The position numbers and the translations under genes were made by a program. Below, in pieces: positions 1-13,000 of a stretch of DNA of 64,000 nt. The stretch comes from Neurospora tetraspora (Eukaryota; Ascomycota; Sordariomycetes; Sordariales; Sordariaceae): NCBI RefSeq assembly GCF_033439725.1, contig NW_026944388.1, positions 2,976,001 through 3,040,000 on the forward strand, in the 5' to 3' direction. The number at the start of each line of letters is the position of its first letter. Positions within the stretch are counted from its first letter, which is position 1. The notes under the pieces were generated by a model that did not search any database, had not been told where the DNA came from, and saw nothing but the letters and a program-made list of their open reading frames with translations.

Positions 1-3000
1 GAGTTTAGAATACAGATTCTCTAACGAACAAGTTGAAAGCAGATTTTCGTTGCCTTCTCGACGGCTTATAGACTGGTTTGATACATGTTTGTATCCGATT
101 CTCACCCGGATATCGATTCAAACCCGAGAATGGGTTGACAACTGGTTTACATTAGGTTACCGAGAAGAGGTCGGATAGAATCGTGTGTACGTCGTGTCGG
201 GTGGTATTAAGTTCATTTAGCTAGAGATTCTCAAGCCGACACTCCAACGTCTAACGTTATGCTTTCATTCTTCCTCGAGTGACTATTCCTCCTCGAAATG
301 ATCCTAAGATTTATGTGTCCAGTCCGATCTTCCACTTTACTTTCATCTCATCGACAAAACTCAGTTCGTGACATTCAAACTTACCTCCCCCGTTCCCTCT
401 ATACTCGATGTTCTCTTCCGAATTGATCAACATTCATTCAGTCCGATCCCAGTCTCTTTCTCGCGCCCCAACCCAACTCCAAGCACAGTTATCCTCCCTC
501 TCACCGCTCCTTCCCTCTCAACTCCGAGTCGACTCGATCTGTAGCTTCCCGTCATGGTACAAACATCTCTTTCCTTATAGGTAAGGTATTCACGCACTTT
601 CCCTGTCCTCTCAGTACACGTCAAACGTACCTTCCACTCAAGGGCATCGGTGGGCACCTGTTTCCTAGATATGTGAAAATGCTTACACAAAAGGCAAGAA
701 CTACCTACCGCCTTTGACACGGACTGGACTTCCCCCACCTTCCCGTCCCTGAGTGTCACAGGAGCGCCTACTCTATCAACTCAAGTCACATGCTCATCTC
801 CTCTTACTCGCTCTTGCCATATGATCAGCGTGGGGTGAATCATAAGTGCAGGATGATGCGTGCAGTTAGCTTGGTGGGGGACGAAAATCCTCGTCCTCTT
901 TTCCCCAACTGAAGTCTTCACCGGGTTACGAGAGAAAGCGAGGGAGCCGGACTTGGTACCCGGACTGCGCGCAACGTGTTGTATATTATTGGACGTTGTC
1001 GCCAAGGCTCGGTAGACAGAAAGGAAAGTCGTCACTGTTTACTCCTCTTGATGCCCGCCCGCCCGTGTGTGTGTTTGTGGCATGCCATTCGTGTTTAGAT
1101 GAGTGTCAATGAGAGAGTGTCTATCTACACTACATTTCATGCCTCAGGTCTATGTAAGATGCGAGGTTCAACGTTAAGGTCTTAGCATTTGACCCGTTTT
1201 AGTCCCCAGATGCATGTCTGAGTAATTTTACAGCAGAGTTTGGTTGTTATTACCCGGTGATGATGATGATGTCTGTTGTTGTCTGTTGTTCTTGTGTCTT
1301 GCTGTGATATCCCAACTTGCTGTACGCCCACTCACATGTTTGAGAAGTTTCTCTCTCCTGGTAAAGTAATCCAAGGGAAAGAACTAACATGTTTCCCAAC
1401 TCTGAATGAAGGTCAAGTGTGAGGGTAAATGGCGCTGATACCAAGTTGCACCGTGTCTCCCTTAAGCCATGGCGTGGATTCTTCTCTTCCATTACACCTT
1501 ACTGCACACTGGATCTCCCATGACATACATTGCGAGCGGAAAACATCACCGTGTACCAATTCCCTCACCTCTGTTTTCCAGCATGATGAACAAAGGCATC
1601 CACTCACAAACTTCTACGCCACTACAGACTTCTACGCCATTACAGACTTCTATGCCTAATGATGAAGATATTGGACTCATCACACCTAACGATAAAAACA
1701 AACTCACTGCCCTGCCATCACGCCTCAACTTGTTCAGCTTTATCTCAGTTTTGGGTTTGTTTAGACTTTCATGCAATCAAGCCTTTGCTCAACAAGACCG
1801 TGGTGTTTGCCTCCACTCCCTGGGCGTCTCACAACCTCAAACCAAAATGTTGTTTTCGATGTCCAATGACCAGTTGAGAGTGATGTTTGAATTGTCTATA
1901 CGATGAAAAAAAATTAAAAAATTGGTTTACAGCCAAACCAAGCAAACACCCCCACGCAAAGCAAAAAAAAATAAAATAAAAAAAATAAAACGGGGTTGTC
2001 GATGAAGTCAAACTTACCTCTCTACCTGATTGGTGTATCAACCATTCAACCACTCGGGCTCATCAACCTAACTCAAGCCATCAGTCATCCTCAAATCATG
2101 AATGACACTGACTGACTGACACTGCAACCCTCTGTCTACCTCTATCCTTGTACCAACAGCCAGACCGACCTAAAGAAAATGACTGTCAAGCTGCAATCTT
2201 CTCATGTCTCAGATTGTCAGATCTGACGTCCCATCATCCCATCTCAACCAGCTCTCATATTGTAGCAAATTGATTGACCATGATCCAGACTACAGAACTC
2301 CACCCCTAACTTCCTGATCTTCCGGGGCACTCAGCAAGCGAGTATCACCCCAGTGTCATTGTCTCATCTTCTCATTTCCTCACGTAGCAATCAGTGTTCT
2401 CGTTCTCATCAGAAGTATCAATGTCGATAACCGAACAGAATGTGGGTGGAAGATACCCAACTTGGGCCCTGGGTTACTGTTGGCTTTTCTCGAGCTTGCG
2501 CAACTTAACCTCTCTCTAACTCCTTTTGTTGGTAGTCTGTAAGCAACAGAAACGCTTGTATCTGTGATGCACAGAGAGGAGACTAAACTGCCGAAAAGGG
2601 GTATGTAATACGCATCCTACCGTATGTTGTGCGTGCATGTATAAAGGGGGTGGGTGGTGATAGTACCTGTGACATCACTTCCCAGTTCCAGCCGCATTAC
2701 AGATTTGTTCAGGGGTAAAAGGGGCAAGCGGAGAGGTACGCAAAGAGAAAGACCGATATCGCACGATTCAGAGTCATCAAGCGACCGAAACTGCGGCTAA
2801 TAGTGCGCTGGCGCTACAGCTCGTCTCCGTTGGCCTGGAATTCAGACCTAGTCACTGTTACTTTGTCGGGTGTGGTTTGTTCCAACGAGGCGTATTCAGG
2901 GTAGTAGTGTATTTGCTACCACCTATTGTGTTCAAAGTTCCGTACTTGGACAGTACCGTGCCCAGGTACGGTAGGGATATCGTCAAGTGTGGTGTGTGTA

Positions 3001-3847
3001 GGTGGTAAGTGGTAGGGACTAGGGAGTGAGTGAGTGGCCCCGGATCTAAAGTGCATGCATGTGTTCGTACATGTAGTGAGGTAGTATGTGGGATGACAAG
3101 ACAGGGCAGGGCAGAACGGGGACGGGATAGGGGTATGTAAACAGTTTAAAGTTAAGGAACAGGCTGGCCTCGAGATCTGCGGCCACCTTTCCCTTCACTC
3201 CCACCCCCTATCCATGAATTCCATATGCACTCCGAACAACCCAAGAGCGAGGACCAACGCAAAGGATTGCGCTAACTAACTCCAGCAGTAGGACCCTAGG
3301 AAGGGGGACCGCTGTAACGGCTTGGTAGTTGCAGTTGGTAGAGCAAAAAGGTTATGCAGCAAATCTAGGACGGTGGTGTCGGTACGCAGTAGAGGGAAGG
3401 GAAGGTAGGGAACAGGCCTGCTGTTTTTCGTTGCTGGTAAGGCAAGATGGCCTCTGGTTGGGGTCTCCCAGGGTCAAAATGCATTGCAACGGCAACCCGG
3501 CAGATCCGCAGATGAAGTCGCTTCCGCGGCCGGCCGGCGCTTAACATCCAAGGCGCCGCTTGAGGGAAGCATCCGCGTATGACGGGTGGACATATGTCTG
3601 CAGTCCGTTAATCATCAGATATAGTAGTTGAGGCCGATATCTGGACGTTTGGGCGCCATTGTCTCGCAGGCATGACGACGGAGGTGTGCAGATGATCTGA
3701 TCCCGAGGACAAAATCCTCAAAGTCTTTGTCCTTTGACGCAGGTCGGCGGCAGCTATGGGATAGGGCAAGCGTCCCCGGGAACCAATCTTTTTGCCGGCG
3801 GAGCGCAAGGAAGTACCCGAGGGTTTACGTCCAGTGGGCGCCGTAGT
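1..3847. other. gene-free stretch, nothing recognised
   Basis: No open frame here is long or protein-like, and I see no splice-linked conserved domain on either strand. Base composition is mixed, with CT-rich patches and one A-rich patch at 1904-1990. It may be flanking regulatory or untranslated sequence of a gene outside the window. I cannot support any specific element. Confidence 0.5.
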
Positions 3848-3967
3848 GTACTCGTCGGTTAGGTTGATGTGGGCCTCGCTTACATAGCAAGCCAACCGAC
3901 TCTCCTCGTCCCTCTGAGAGTCGGGATTTTTACATGTATCTTGTAAGCGGTGTATCTTTCAAAAACC
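3848..3967 (+). repeat. left terminal inverted repeat of the RIP element
   Basis: Contains the outer motif ctcgtcggttaggt (3851-3864), then after a 26-bp spacer the arm beginning gccaaccgactctc (3891) and running to the aaaaaccc at about 3967. Both parts recur inverted on the right side. Confidence 0.75.
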
Positions 3968-6904
3968 CTAATAATCCATATCTCTACCAAAACACAAGTA
4001 AAAAAGATAATAAAATATTCAGATTAATAGTCTCGATTACGCGTATTCAGTAATATATTTCTTTTATAATCAAATTATCGTAATATATTGTTATAGTATT
4101 GTAAAATCTTTATAGCCCGTACTCATAATACAATATCCAACTCCTCCTCTTCCTCCTCTTCCCTTTATAAACTCCTATTACTATTATTAAATTATTATTA
4201 ATAGTAATTATTACCCTTATACGGTTTGCGGACACTTTTAGCTTCTTATCTACCACTGTTATAGTTATTGTGGCAACCTTCTCTTCGTTAGAGTCTAGAT
4301 TGATAGCCTTCTCCTTCCCCTTTTTAAACCTCTTTTTGGAAAGGTATAGTATTAATATAAATAGTCTAAATAATAGCCTAACTAATACTTATACTCGTAC
4401 TTTTACGCCTATTAAATAAAGGTATATAATAGGGAGTTCGCTAAGGATATTAATACCCTTGTTACTTAATATAAATTTAATTAATAAATTACTCCCTCTA
4501 CGAACCTTCTTAGCCCGCTTCTTACTATATATTTTAAAAGGTACGAAATTTTTATTATAACTAAGAAGGGTAGCTTTCCTTGTAAATTTATAGTATAAAT
4601 CCTCTTCGTCTTCGAAATTAGCTAAGAATATGTTAAAGTTTTATTTAGGTTAGAAAACCTTCTATAACTTTATCTTTAATATATAATATAAATAATTAAG
4701 ACCCTATTATTTAGTTAAAAGGATACGCTTGGTATTATCTGTAATAACCTCGTCCTACCCTTCCTTAAATTTTAATATTATATTATATTTTAGGTTGTCT
4801 TTAATAATATAAATAAGGCTATAATTGTTAAGGATGTTAATTTTATTACCTAAATTAGGCTTAACCTTCTCCTTAACTTTAAATTTATATAGTAATTACT
4901 ATTTAAAATTAGGGTTTTCCTCGAAGGCAACCTTTTTAATAAAGGTAAAGTTCGCTCGCTATATTTCCTTTAGTCCTTCCTCTATATTAATTACCTTTTC
5001 TACTACAACTTTAATATTAAGAACCACCTTTGTATAAACTCTATTACTAATGGCTACATATTTACGAAGGTTCTACTTTATACTTTTGCCTCGATGCGGT
5101 GTTTGTAGTGTTCTTACTAATTAAATACTAGCTTCTAGGTATTAATGTATATTTTAAGGGCAATTTTAACTTCGTTATAAACCTTCCTAATAAATAAATT
5201 ATGCTTATTAATTGATTATTAAATTGTTAATAATTCTAATGTACGTATAACTTTATATAGAATTATAAATTTTAAAGCGGTTAAGAAATAAGAGTTCTTG
5301 CTATACTTTTATAAACGCTCGTAATTTATTAAGAGGAATATTAAATCTAAGAAGCTAGAGACTAATCTTCTCCTATCCTTTATAAATATTACTACGTATA
5401 AACTTAATCTCTTTAACCTTTTTCTAATTATTTAAAAAGATTATATAATTAATATTAATAGTCCTGCTAATAATCTCGTTTACTAGAGCCTTCTAATAAA
5501 CCTTTTTAACTGCTTAATAAACCCCTATATTGAATAGTTAAAATATATAGCTAATATGTAAGGGTAGAGTATAAGGTATAATATCGAAGGCCTTATAGTA
5601 CTATAAAATGTACAGGTCCTTATAAATTTCAAACCTATCTATGAATAATATCCTATATACTTTTAGTTTTTTAAGAAATTTACTACTATATTATTAATAT
5701 TTTAGAGAGCTTAAAATTTTTTAAAAGGAAGTAGGCAATTAAATAATAAATTAAACTATTCTTCTATAGTCTTATTAAATGAAAGACATAATTTGAAAAA
5801 GTACTTATTGAAATGCTTAATTTATTATAATATTTAATAAGTATTATTATATCCAATTGATATATTTATAATAATAACGTCTAAATTTACTTTGTAATTA
5901 GCTTATAGATTATTTTAAACTTATAATTAAATTAATATAAGGGAGATTAAGCTTGATTATATACGACGAGAGGAGGTTGGAGCCTTATTATAATTTATAC
6001 TTTAAATATTAGGAAAGAAGGGATATTCTTTATTATAACCGATATAGTATTAATAGTAATTAAACTTTTTTTAATATTAGGGTTAAATATAACCTTTCTT
6101 ATACGTGCCCAATTTTTAATAAATAATACTTATTACTATAATAGTTAGTATGGGGTTACTTAATAAAGTAATATATAGGAATATAGTAAGCGGTTTATAC
6201 TTTTATAGTTCCCTTAATTTCCCTTACTTAGAAGGGAGATTCATTTATATTTTAAGTATCCTTTTTCTTAATATTAAAGTTATTATATATAGCCTTTACC
6301 TCTTTAAATTAGTTTTTAAAGGAGTCTAATTGAACTAAAATACTTATCCTTTTTATATCCTTAAAGTTAGCTGTTTTAAATTCAAACTCTAGGTATTTCT
6401 TACGCCAATCCATAAGCTACCTTCTATATAGCTAAATAGAGGGGGGAGATGGCCGTTAAATTTGCAATTAGTTAATCAATTTAATGAAGGATATATTATT
6501 TAAGGGGAAATAGCTATAGTTAATGATTTAAATTATAATATTGAAGGCCTTATTATTGCTAGGAGTTAACGTTAGCAGGCAATAAGTATTTATAACCGTA
6601 GGTAATGGCTTCCCTTTTTAAATAAACTGTACGTATTTCTTTATGATAGGTTTGCCTATATTGTGATGCTTTGCAACGCCTTTTATAGTATAACTATTAC
6701 CCTTACCTTTACAGTTATTCCCCTTCGAATTAGTTTGTATTATACGTTTCTAGCAGGCGAGGTAATGACGTATAACTTTTTCCGCCCGCGTAGTAATATT
6801 AGAATCGAAATGCGCTATAGTAAATAAAATGATTTAGTTAAGACGAGCAGTTTGAAGTTATTCACAATACTGTACGATTAAAAATGATAAAGTTATGACT
6901 ATGT

Positions 6905-7055
6905 AAGGTTTTTGATAGATATACCGCTTGCAAGATATATGTAAAAATCCCGATTCTTAAAGGGACGATGAGAGTCGGTTGGCTGGCTGTAAGCGGGCCC
7001 CTAAAGGGTGGCCCCATATGGCTGTGGCCAGTGCGTGCACCTAACCGACGAGTAC
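6905..7055 (-). repeat. right terminal inverted repeat of the RIP element
   Basis: Reverse-complement counterpart of 3848-3967. The inner arm is 6905-6983 and the outer 17 bp is 7039-7055. The spacer between the two matching parts is longer here (about 55 bp against 26 bp), so one end carries an indel. Confidence 0.75.
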
Positions 7056-10000
7056 ATGCTTGGTCCATCGGCTAGGACCCCACAAATGCTTCGCCAATGC
7101 CGAATGGCGGTCCGGTCTAGCAGCTTTCGGATAGACCTTGTGCCATGCATGGCGCTATCCGGCAACGTGATGATCAAGCCGTGAGGGTTTCTTGCTTCAT
7201 CACCACATCTCCGGCCCAGAGAGAACGCCAATGGGTCGCATGACGTTGAAGAGAAACCTCCATTGGGCCTTGTCTCGACACATCAAAGCGGTATTGGAAC
7301 CATGAGAGATAAAGAGCGAGCGAATAGCTTGTGAGAGACAACTGTGTCCAGTTAGTGAATGGTAGGGAAAGGACTATTCGACCCCACCTGTAAAAGGGAA
7401 CCTCCACGCTCTTGAGAGCCATTTCAACAAAGACCGAATGATTGCGAGAGGAGTGAAAAAATCATGCGATGCTACTGACCACGCCCACACCCCTCTCCGA
7501 CCTTTCAGAATGCTCCTCTTGCCGCCGAGGTACGTATGGTTCTTGAAGGGGTCGCCGAGACCCCGCAGAAAGCACTGCCTTATCCACGCGATAACGGTGC
7601 TTCAAATTTTGGGAAAGTTGTCCTTTTCTTTCTTGTTGACTCGTGACTCGCCCTGATCGACGTTCAGTTTCAGGGTCTAGAGAGGCGCTAGACGCGGCTG
7701 TCCCAAAAGCAGGAAAGCCGAAGCCGAGTTCGCAGTCCGGGGTCATATTTGCACCCGTGAGACACAAGCAGATAGTCAGAGAGAGTTATGAGGACCGAAA
7801 GCAGAGGTCCAGGCGAAGCTTGGCCCAAATTCCCCTTGAGAAGAGGAAGCAGTGAGGAAAAACTGACGGCGTGGGGGAGAACCAAACCTTTGACAATAAG
7901 GTGGGTTTTTTAAGGAGGCTCACATGCAGCATTTCGCTTTTTGCTACACATGAGGGTGGGTTACTACAGCACACGGAGTTCCCATGGAGTCCAGTGAGTG
8001 CTTTGGCTCACCTCCCTATAGTTTTCTTTGCTGTGAGGGCGCAGGAGAGGCATGCTGCCGCTTCCAGGACCAAAGACACGGCCGTAGAGGCTCAACGACG
8101 AGACCATACAATTCTCTTGCTGCCCAGACACGGGAGTGGGGTCCAATTGGGCTCGAGGAGAGAGGATCACGGGCCCCATGAAGGATGCGGCAGTGTGAAC
8201 GGCCAGGCCAATACGGCGTCATAAATTTGAAGGGATTTGCGCCGGCCCGTGTCGCTGCTGAAGCGAGCAAGTCTTCGGTTGTAGGTTCCGCTGTTGCATT
8301 GTGGCTCTTTTGCTGCTTGCGGGCTGAACACTGCGTTTCGGCTTCGCATCAGAACCTCTTCCCATCACGTCGAACATGGTTATTTCCCTGTAACACGCCC
8401 GGTTGATGTTGCTGATCTGTCTTGAACTCATGATGGCTTTCTGCTACGCAGTACGTATGGCCTCGGCGGTTCATCCGTAGTAAGGAGCCACGTTATGAAG
8501 TTTTTAGTCTCTCGCCAATGCCAGATCCCGAGTGATCATACCCGTTGATCCTGTCGCTCACCAGACTCCTACGCCGAAGGGCTGCCGGACTCTGGCTTTT
8601 AGAAAGAAGAAAATCGGCGCACGCCATTCGTCCTGATCTTCTGCACTAGGCTTATTTCGGAAGCTTGATGCTGCATCTTGAGCAAATCCTAGGCAGCTTT
8701 TCTTGTGGAATGGAGTTGTCAGGGATTGAGAGCGGCTGACCAGTGGGATGTTAGCCGTCGACACTCAATTCGCTTGGACCTTACCTTTTCTGCCCAATGA
8801 CGACAGGGGAGGGTCTGGCTGAAGCTGGAAGTATACCCAATGACGAATCCATACTGTGTGTGGTTCTCCGCGATTGTTGGACGACTTCCCATCTCGACGG
8901 CCGTCTCGAGATATCGTTGGCCCTTCAACACGGCCGCACAAAGATGATGAAATTGCACCGCCAACAGCAACAAACGGTAAAAGCTAAACTCAGAAGCAGA
9001 AAGGACAATTGCGACTGCCAAGGCGGTCCGTAGCAAAGCCATGGAGCGGCCGCGACAACGACCTCGCTTGTTAGTAACCGGAGCGATGTGTGGGAGCGGT
9101 GCCATTCTGCCATCCTGCCATCCTGCCCATCCACATGGAGCCATGGACCACGGGCATGGACAGACGTGAAGGGATCGGAGGACTCAAGGAGAACCCCCGG
9201 AAGCCTCGGGATTTCGTTACGGTAATAAACGATGAATGTTACGTCGCTGGAGAACGCTTCCGCTTTGAGACGGGCCTTCTCTGGTTGCTCCCTTCCCAAG
9301 TCGCGTTGGAGAGACTCTGGGCCATGGTATCTTGGAGCTTGGCGCGGCTTGAGCCCTTGAGCTTGACGCGATCAGATATCGCATCTCGCGGCATCGTTTG
9401 TGAGTGTTCAGTTGCGGGTTGTGGGCTCGTGTTGGACCTCGATATTAGATATTAGCCCTGTCCCACATGACATGGGCCTCTCTTTTTTTGATTATCAAAG
9501 ATTTGAGATATTGATATGCTCCTCCCCGTGGTGGCAGTGACTGACAGTGACTGGGCGTTGACCAGCTTGAGGTCTTGAGTCCGGGGTCCCTGTCGACTGT
9601 CAATAATAATTATTGACTCTCCCATCCGAGTTTGGGAGTTGGCGGCTCACGGCTGTCAGAATATCAAAATATCGCGGCGGCGGCGGCCCAATTCTTCCAA
9701 CTTCAACGGCCTCATTTTTTTCTTCTTTTTGCGCTATGCAATCTCTTGGAACCCGACGACACGAGCCATCGGGTGTTGGTATGCCTTTGTCCCGGAGGAT
9801 TCCGCCCAGGGTGCCTGGAGAGTTAGTGTAGCATCTATAGCGTCGTTCAGAAAGAGAATGATCGACCCGTTTGAGATTGGAAAAGAGGAGAATGATGGAG
9901 ATGGAGACAAACTTGGGGGATGGGTGTCGGGATCTTTGCGGGGAAATCATTTTGGTTTGGCAGGATAATCAGTGAGCCATTGATATGGTAGCAGCCAGTA

Positions 10001-13000
10001 ACACTCACCTGATGAAGAGAATTTTGAAAAGGTGTCAGTCGACTTGAACGGTGGTGAGCCTGAGGACCGTGACGGGTAACTGCCAGTCAACCTGGCAAGC
10101 ACGATCCAACTGATGGCTCGATGGCTTAATCCAGGGACAGGTAAGGATGGAAGGAACTCTGCGTATCCAAGCTGCCAGGTGGCAGTGTAGCTGGGAAAGA
10201 AGCTGGGAAGCTGCGAGCTGCGGCCTGGGAGCTCCCGCTTTCTCCAGTTTCCAACTCTCCATCGACTGAGTGATCTCAGGAGCCAGGGGACGTCCATTGG
10301 ATTGGACTCTAAAACTCAAAAGGAGCTTGGGCGCAGTCGGGTGGTAGCATCTGGGTCAATGGGAATGCCTGCTCATGGGCCGCCATTGGGTTTTGGCGGG
10401 TTTTGGCGGCGTGGGCGTTCTATTCCCAACCATGCACGTTTTGCTTTTAAACTCGTAACTGGGACGACCCCTTGCCGCAGCTGAACTCTCCTAACGTCTT
10501 TTGCCCTTGTTTTGAATACGCAGCAACTCCAAAGTGAGGTCCACGAAAAACAGCCTCTCGCTCGATGGGAATAATTGCGGGTTCTGCAGCCAACCGTTCA
10601 TCCATCTGTCGCCGGCTGTGGTGTAAGTATCACTGCCTTGCCCGGGAGCCGTGGATGACGGCAAGCCTGAAGGGTAGGGCGGTAGGCAGTCCCAGGTAGA
10701 AGGGAAAAGGGTCAAAAAAGACTGCAATCAGCCGTTGTCATTCGGGTGCTGGTGGTGGGAAGAGGAAGTGAGGCCCTTTCCACCTGCAAGCCTCAGCCAA
10801 GAGCAGAAAAAGAACTGGGCGTGTGGGCGGTGCTCTTTGCCGTAGGATTGAATAATGCCATTGTTTCATCTGTTAGACAAGACAAGCAGACAAGACAAAG
10901 AAAAACTCCGGCGCGCAACGTGTTCCGTCCACTTCATGTCCATCAGCTGAACAAACCAGCATTTCCACTAGGCAATTTCTTGCAAGAGTGGCCTAGGTGG
11001 CCCTAGACCCGCGGATTCGCACCCGCGCCTTGTCGATAGCCTCAACCCCGAAATGACTTGGAAACCAGATGCTTGGCTGATGCTGACGAGCGGCATGCTT
11101 GTGGGAAAGATCAACGTCTCCCGACGTCTCTAGCCTAGCGGCCGTCCGGCCACGGTGGAGTCGACAAGAATCCATTTCCGATCTCGACGTTGCGGACTGG
11201 AGGTTGCGGGTCAATGATTTTGTTGTCTTGGGTCTGGGAGAGTTGGACCAGATCCCATGACGAAAGCGAAAGATGAGATGCGATTGAATTGTTGCAGTCG
11301 CCATTTCCGTACCTTACTCGAAGTCCCGTCTGTGGTCAGGAACCGCCCTATGAGAGCTTTGACAAGGTACCAACGGGCGACCACGGGCCCATTGGAGCGA
11401 CCGCCTTTGTGCTGCGCAGCTTTCGAGAGGCATGATGTTAGATGTACCTCTCAGCCAATAAGGTACTTGCATCCATGCCTGCCGTGCCCGCTCCACACTA
11501 AGCAGACTCCACCCAACTCCCCACAACATTATATCTCGGCGGTCCATCCTTGCTCAGCAGGGAAAGGCAGGCCAGTGCAGGCAGGAACGGCTCGCAGGTC
11601 GCAGTACAGTCCGCAGTCTGGTATCGTCCAGATGACATTACACCGTACACGCCGTACACGATCCAGAAAATCAGCCAAGCATCGTCGAGATGGCTCGTTC
11701 ACGACTCTGATTCGCATCTTTGGAGCGCGACTTTGTCCCGCATAGTCGAGATTGTGGAGGTACTATCTGCACACGAGGTCGCTTGTCCGTCGAGTGAGAT
11801 TTGTGACAGCATGACAACGAGGTATGTTAGAAACGATCTTCTGAAGTTCTGCTCCAGGGTATAATTGTGTGGACCAAGTGGAAGTCAAAGTCATTCTTCA
11901 CGACGGTGGCTGAACCCATTGGGGCCATTGGAAGCCACTGGAGCCATTGTGGTCGACGGTTCGCCTGTCAAAGCATTGAATGTCTGAATTTCTTTTTCTT
12001 GGTCCAGAATCCAGATTGGCCCTCCTTTTCCCGCGCCGCCCGCTCTTTGTCGCTTGCTTCCATGCCGGTCTGGAAGAAAGATACATCCTCTACCTACAAT
12101 TACCGTAACGAGCCCGTATGACAATGGGTGTGGTAGTACCGAGTACCTTGGCCGGCCGTCCAATGCTACTGACTTGCAAATTGCCCGTGCTGCCATGCGA
12201 CTGCCTATTACAGACGTATGAGAGCTTTGGTATTCAAATGATATGCCACTGGAAAGTACCTGGTACATCATGAGGATTGCTCTGGTGGACAGCGGTGGTG
12301 GTGCCTTCCACTTCCAATTTTCCTAGCACGCGGCCCTTTCCTTTCCACTCAGTCACCGCCGTGTCTCAGTTTTTTGAGGAATAGCTCAAGCTCAACCGAA
12401 AGACATTGGATCTTCCCGTCTTCTGGCCTCGTTCTTTTCTCCTTCGCTTCACTGCAGCAGCTTCTGGCACCCGGCCGTCTTCCACCCGGGCAGTTCCCGC
12501 CATCCCCGTTGAAGTTGTCTTCGTCTCTCCCGAGTCCCTCCGCGTTTTGGCGTCTGGGCCCCACCGCAAGACGGGACCCAACCAAAGAATTTGTCAAGTG
12601 GTCGAGGCCGGCAGCTGGCAGATACCTTACCTCTAGAAATTCTGTCTTTTTTCCCATGAAGCGTCAAAGAAGTCCAGGTCTACAAGTCAGTTCCAAACCT
12701 ACACTAAGCTCGGCAGACTAGCGGGAATTTCACGGCCCATGCTTGTCGACTCCCATTCGTCATATGTGCTCGAAAAGGCAACTTGTTATCATTGTCGTTA
12801 TTATTACTGAAACCCGCCTTCAACGATCATCTCCAGGGCCTCCAGGGCTTCAAGGGCTCACGATAGGGCAAAGCCAGGCCCGTGGTATTGGTATGGTGTC
12901 CATCGATGGACCACTCTCGACAAGCCTCCGGTTGATGAGGTTACGTTTGGCTCTCTCCATCGGCCCTTGTCGCCCTTGTCGATAATAGTCTGGATTTGGC

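Larger units (their letters stand above)
3848..7055. mobile_element. RIP-degraded DNA transposon with inverted terminal repeats
   Basis: The interior (about 3960-6900) is extremely AT-rich. CpA and TpG dinucleotides are almost absent while CpC, CpT and CpG survive: for example, the 60 bases from 4501 contain neither CA nor TG. That is the signature of RIP (CpA to TpA) in filamentous ascomycetes. The block is framed by inverted repeats: a 17-bp outer match at 3848-3864 and 7039-7055, and an inner arm of about 75 bp at 3891-3967 versus 6905-6983. The arms differ largely by C/T and G/A transitions. A TA dinucleotide sits at each outer edge (3849-3850 and 7053-7054), which would fit a TA target duplication, but this is weak. 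Total length of about 3.2 kb suits a Class II element with one transposase gene. No coding frame survives, so the superfamily is unknown; Tc1/mariner-Fot or Harbinger are possible. Confidence 0.75.

Noticed and set aside
3324-3365. tRNA A-box-like word (agttggtagagc)
   Set aside because: No B box at the right distance and no cloverleaf can be folded around it.
8719-9455. overlapping 120-140-codon ORFs on both strands
   Set aside because: Composition is not protein-like and there is no splice or domain support.
10995-11035. B-box-like word on the minus strand (ggtgcgaatcc)
   Set aside because: No matching acceptor or D-arm upstream and the T-stem does not pair properly.
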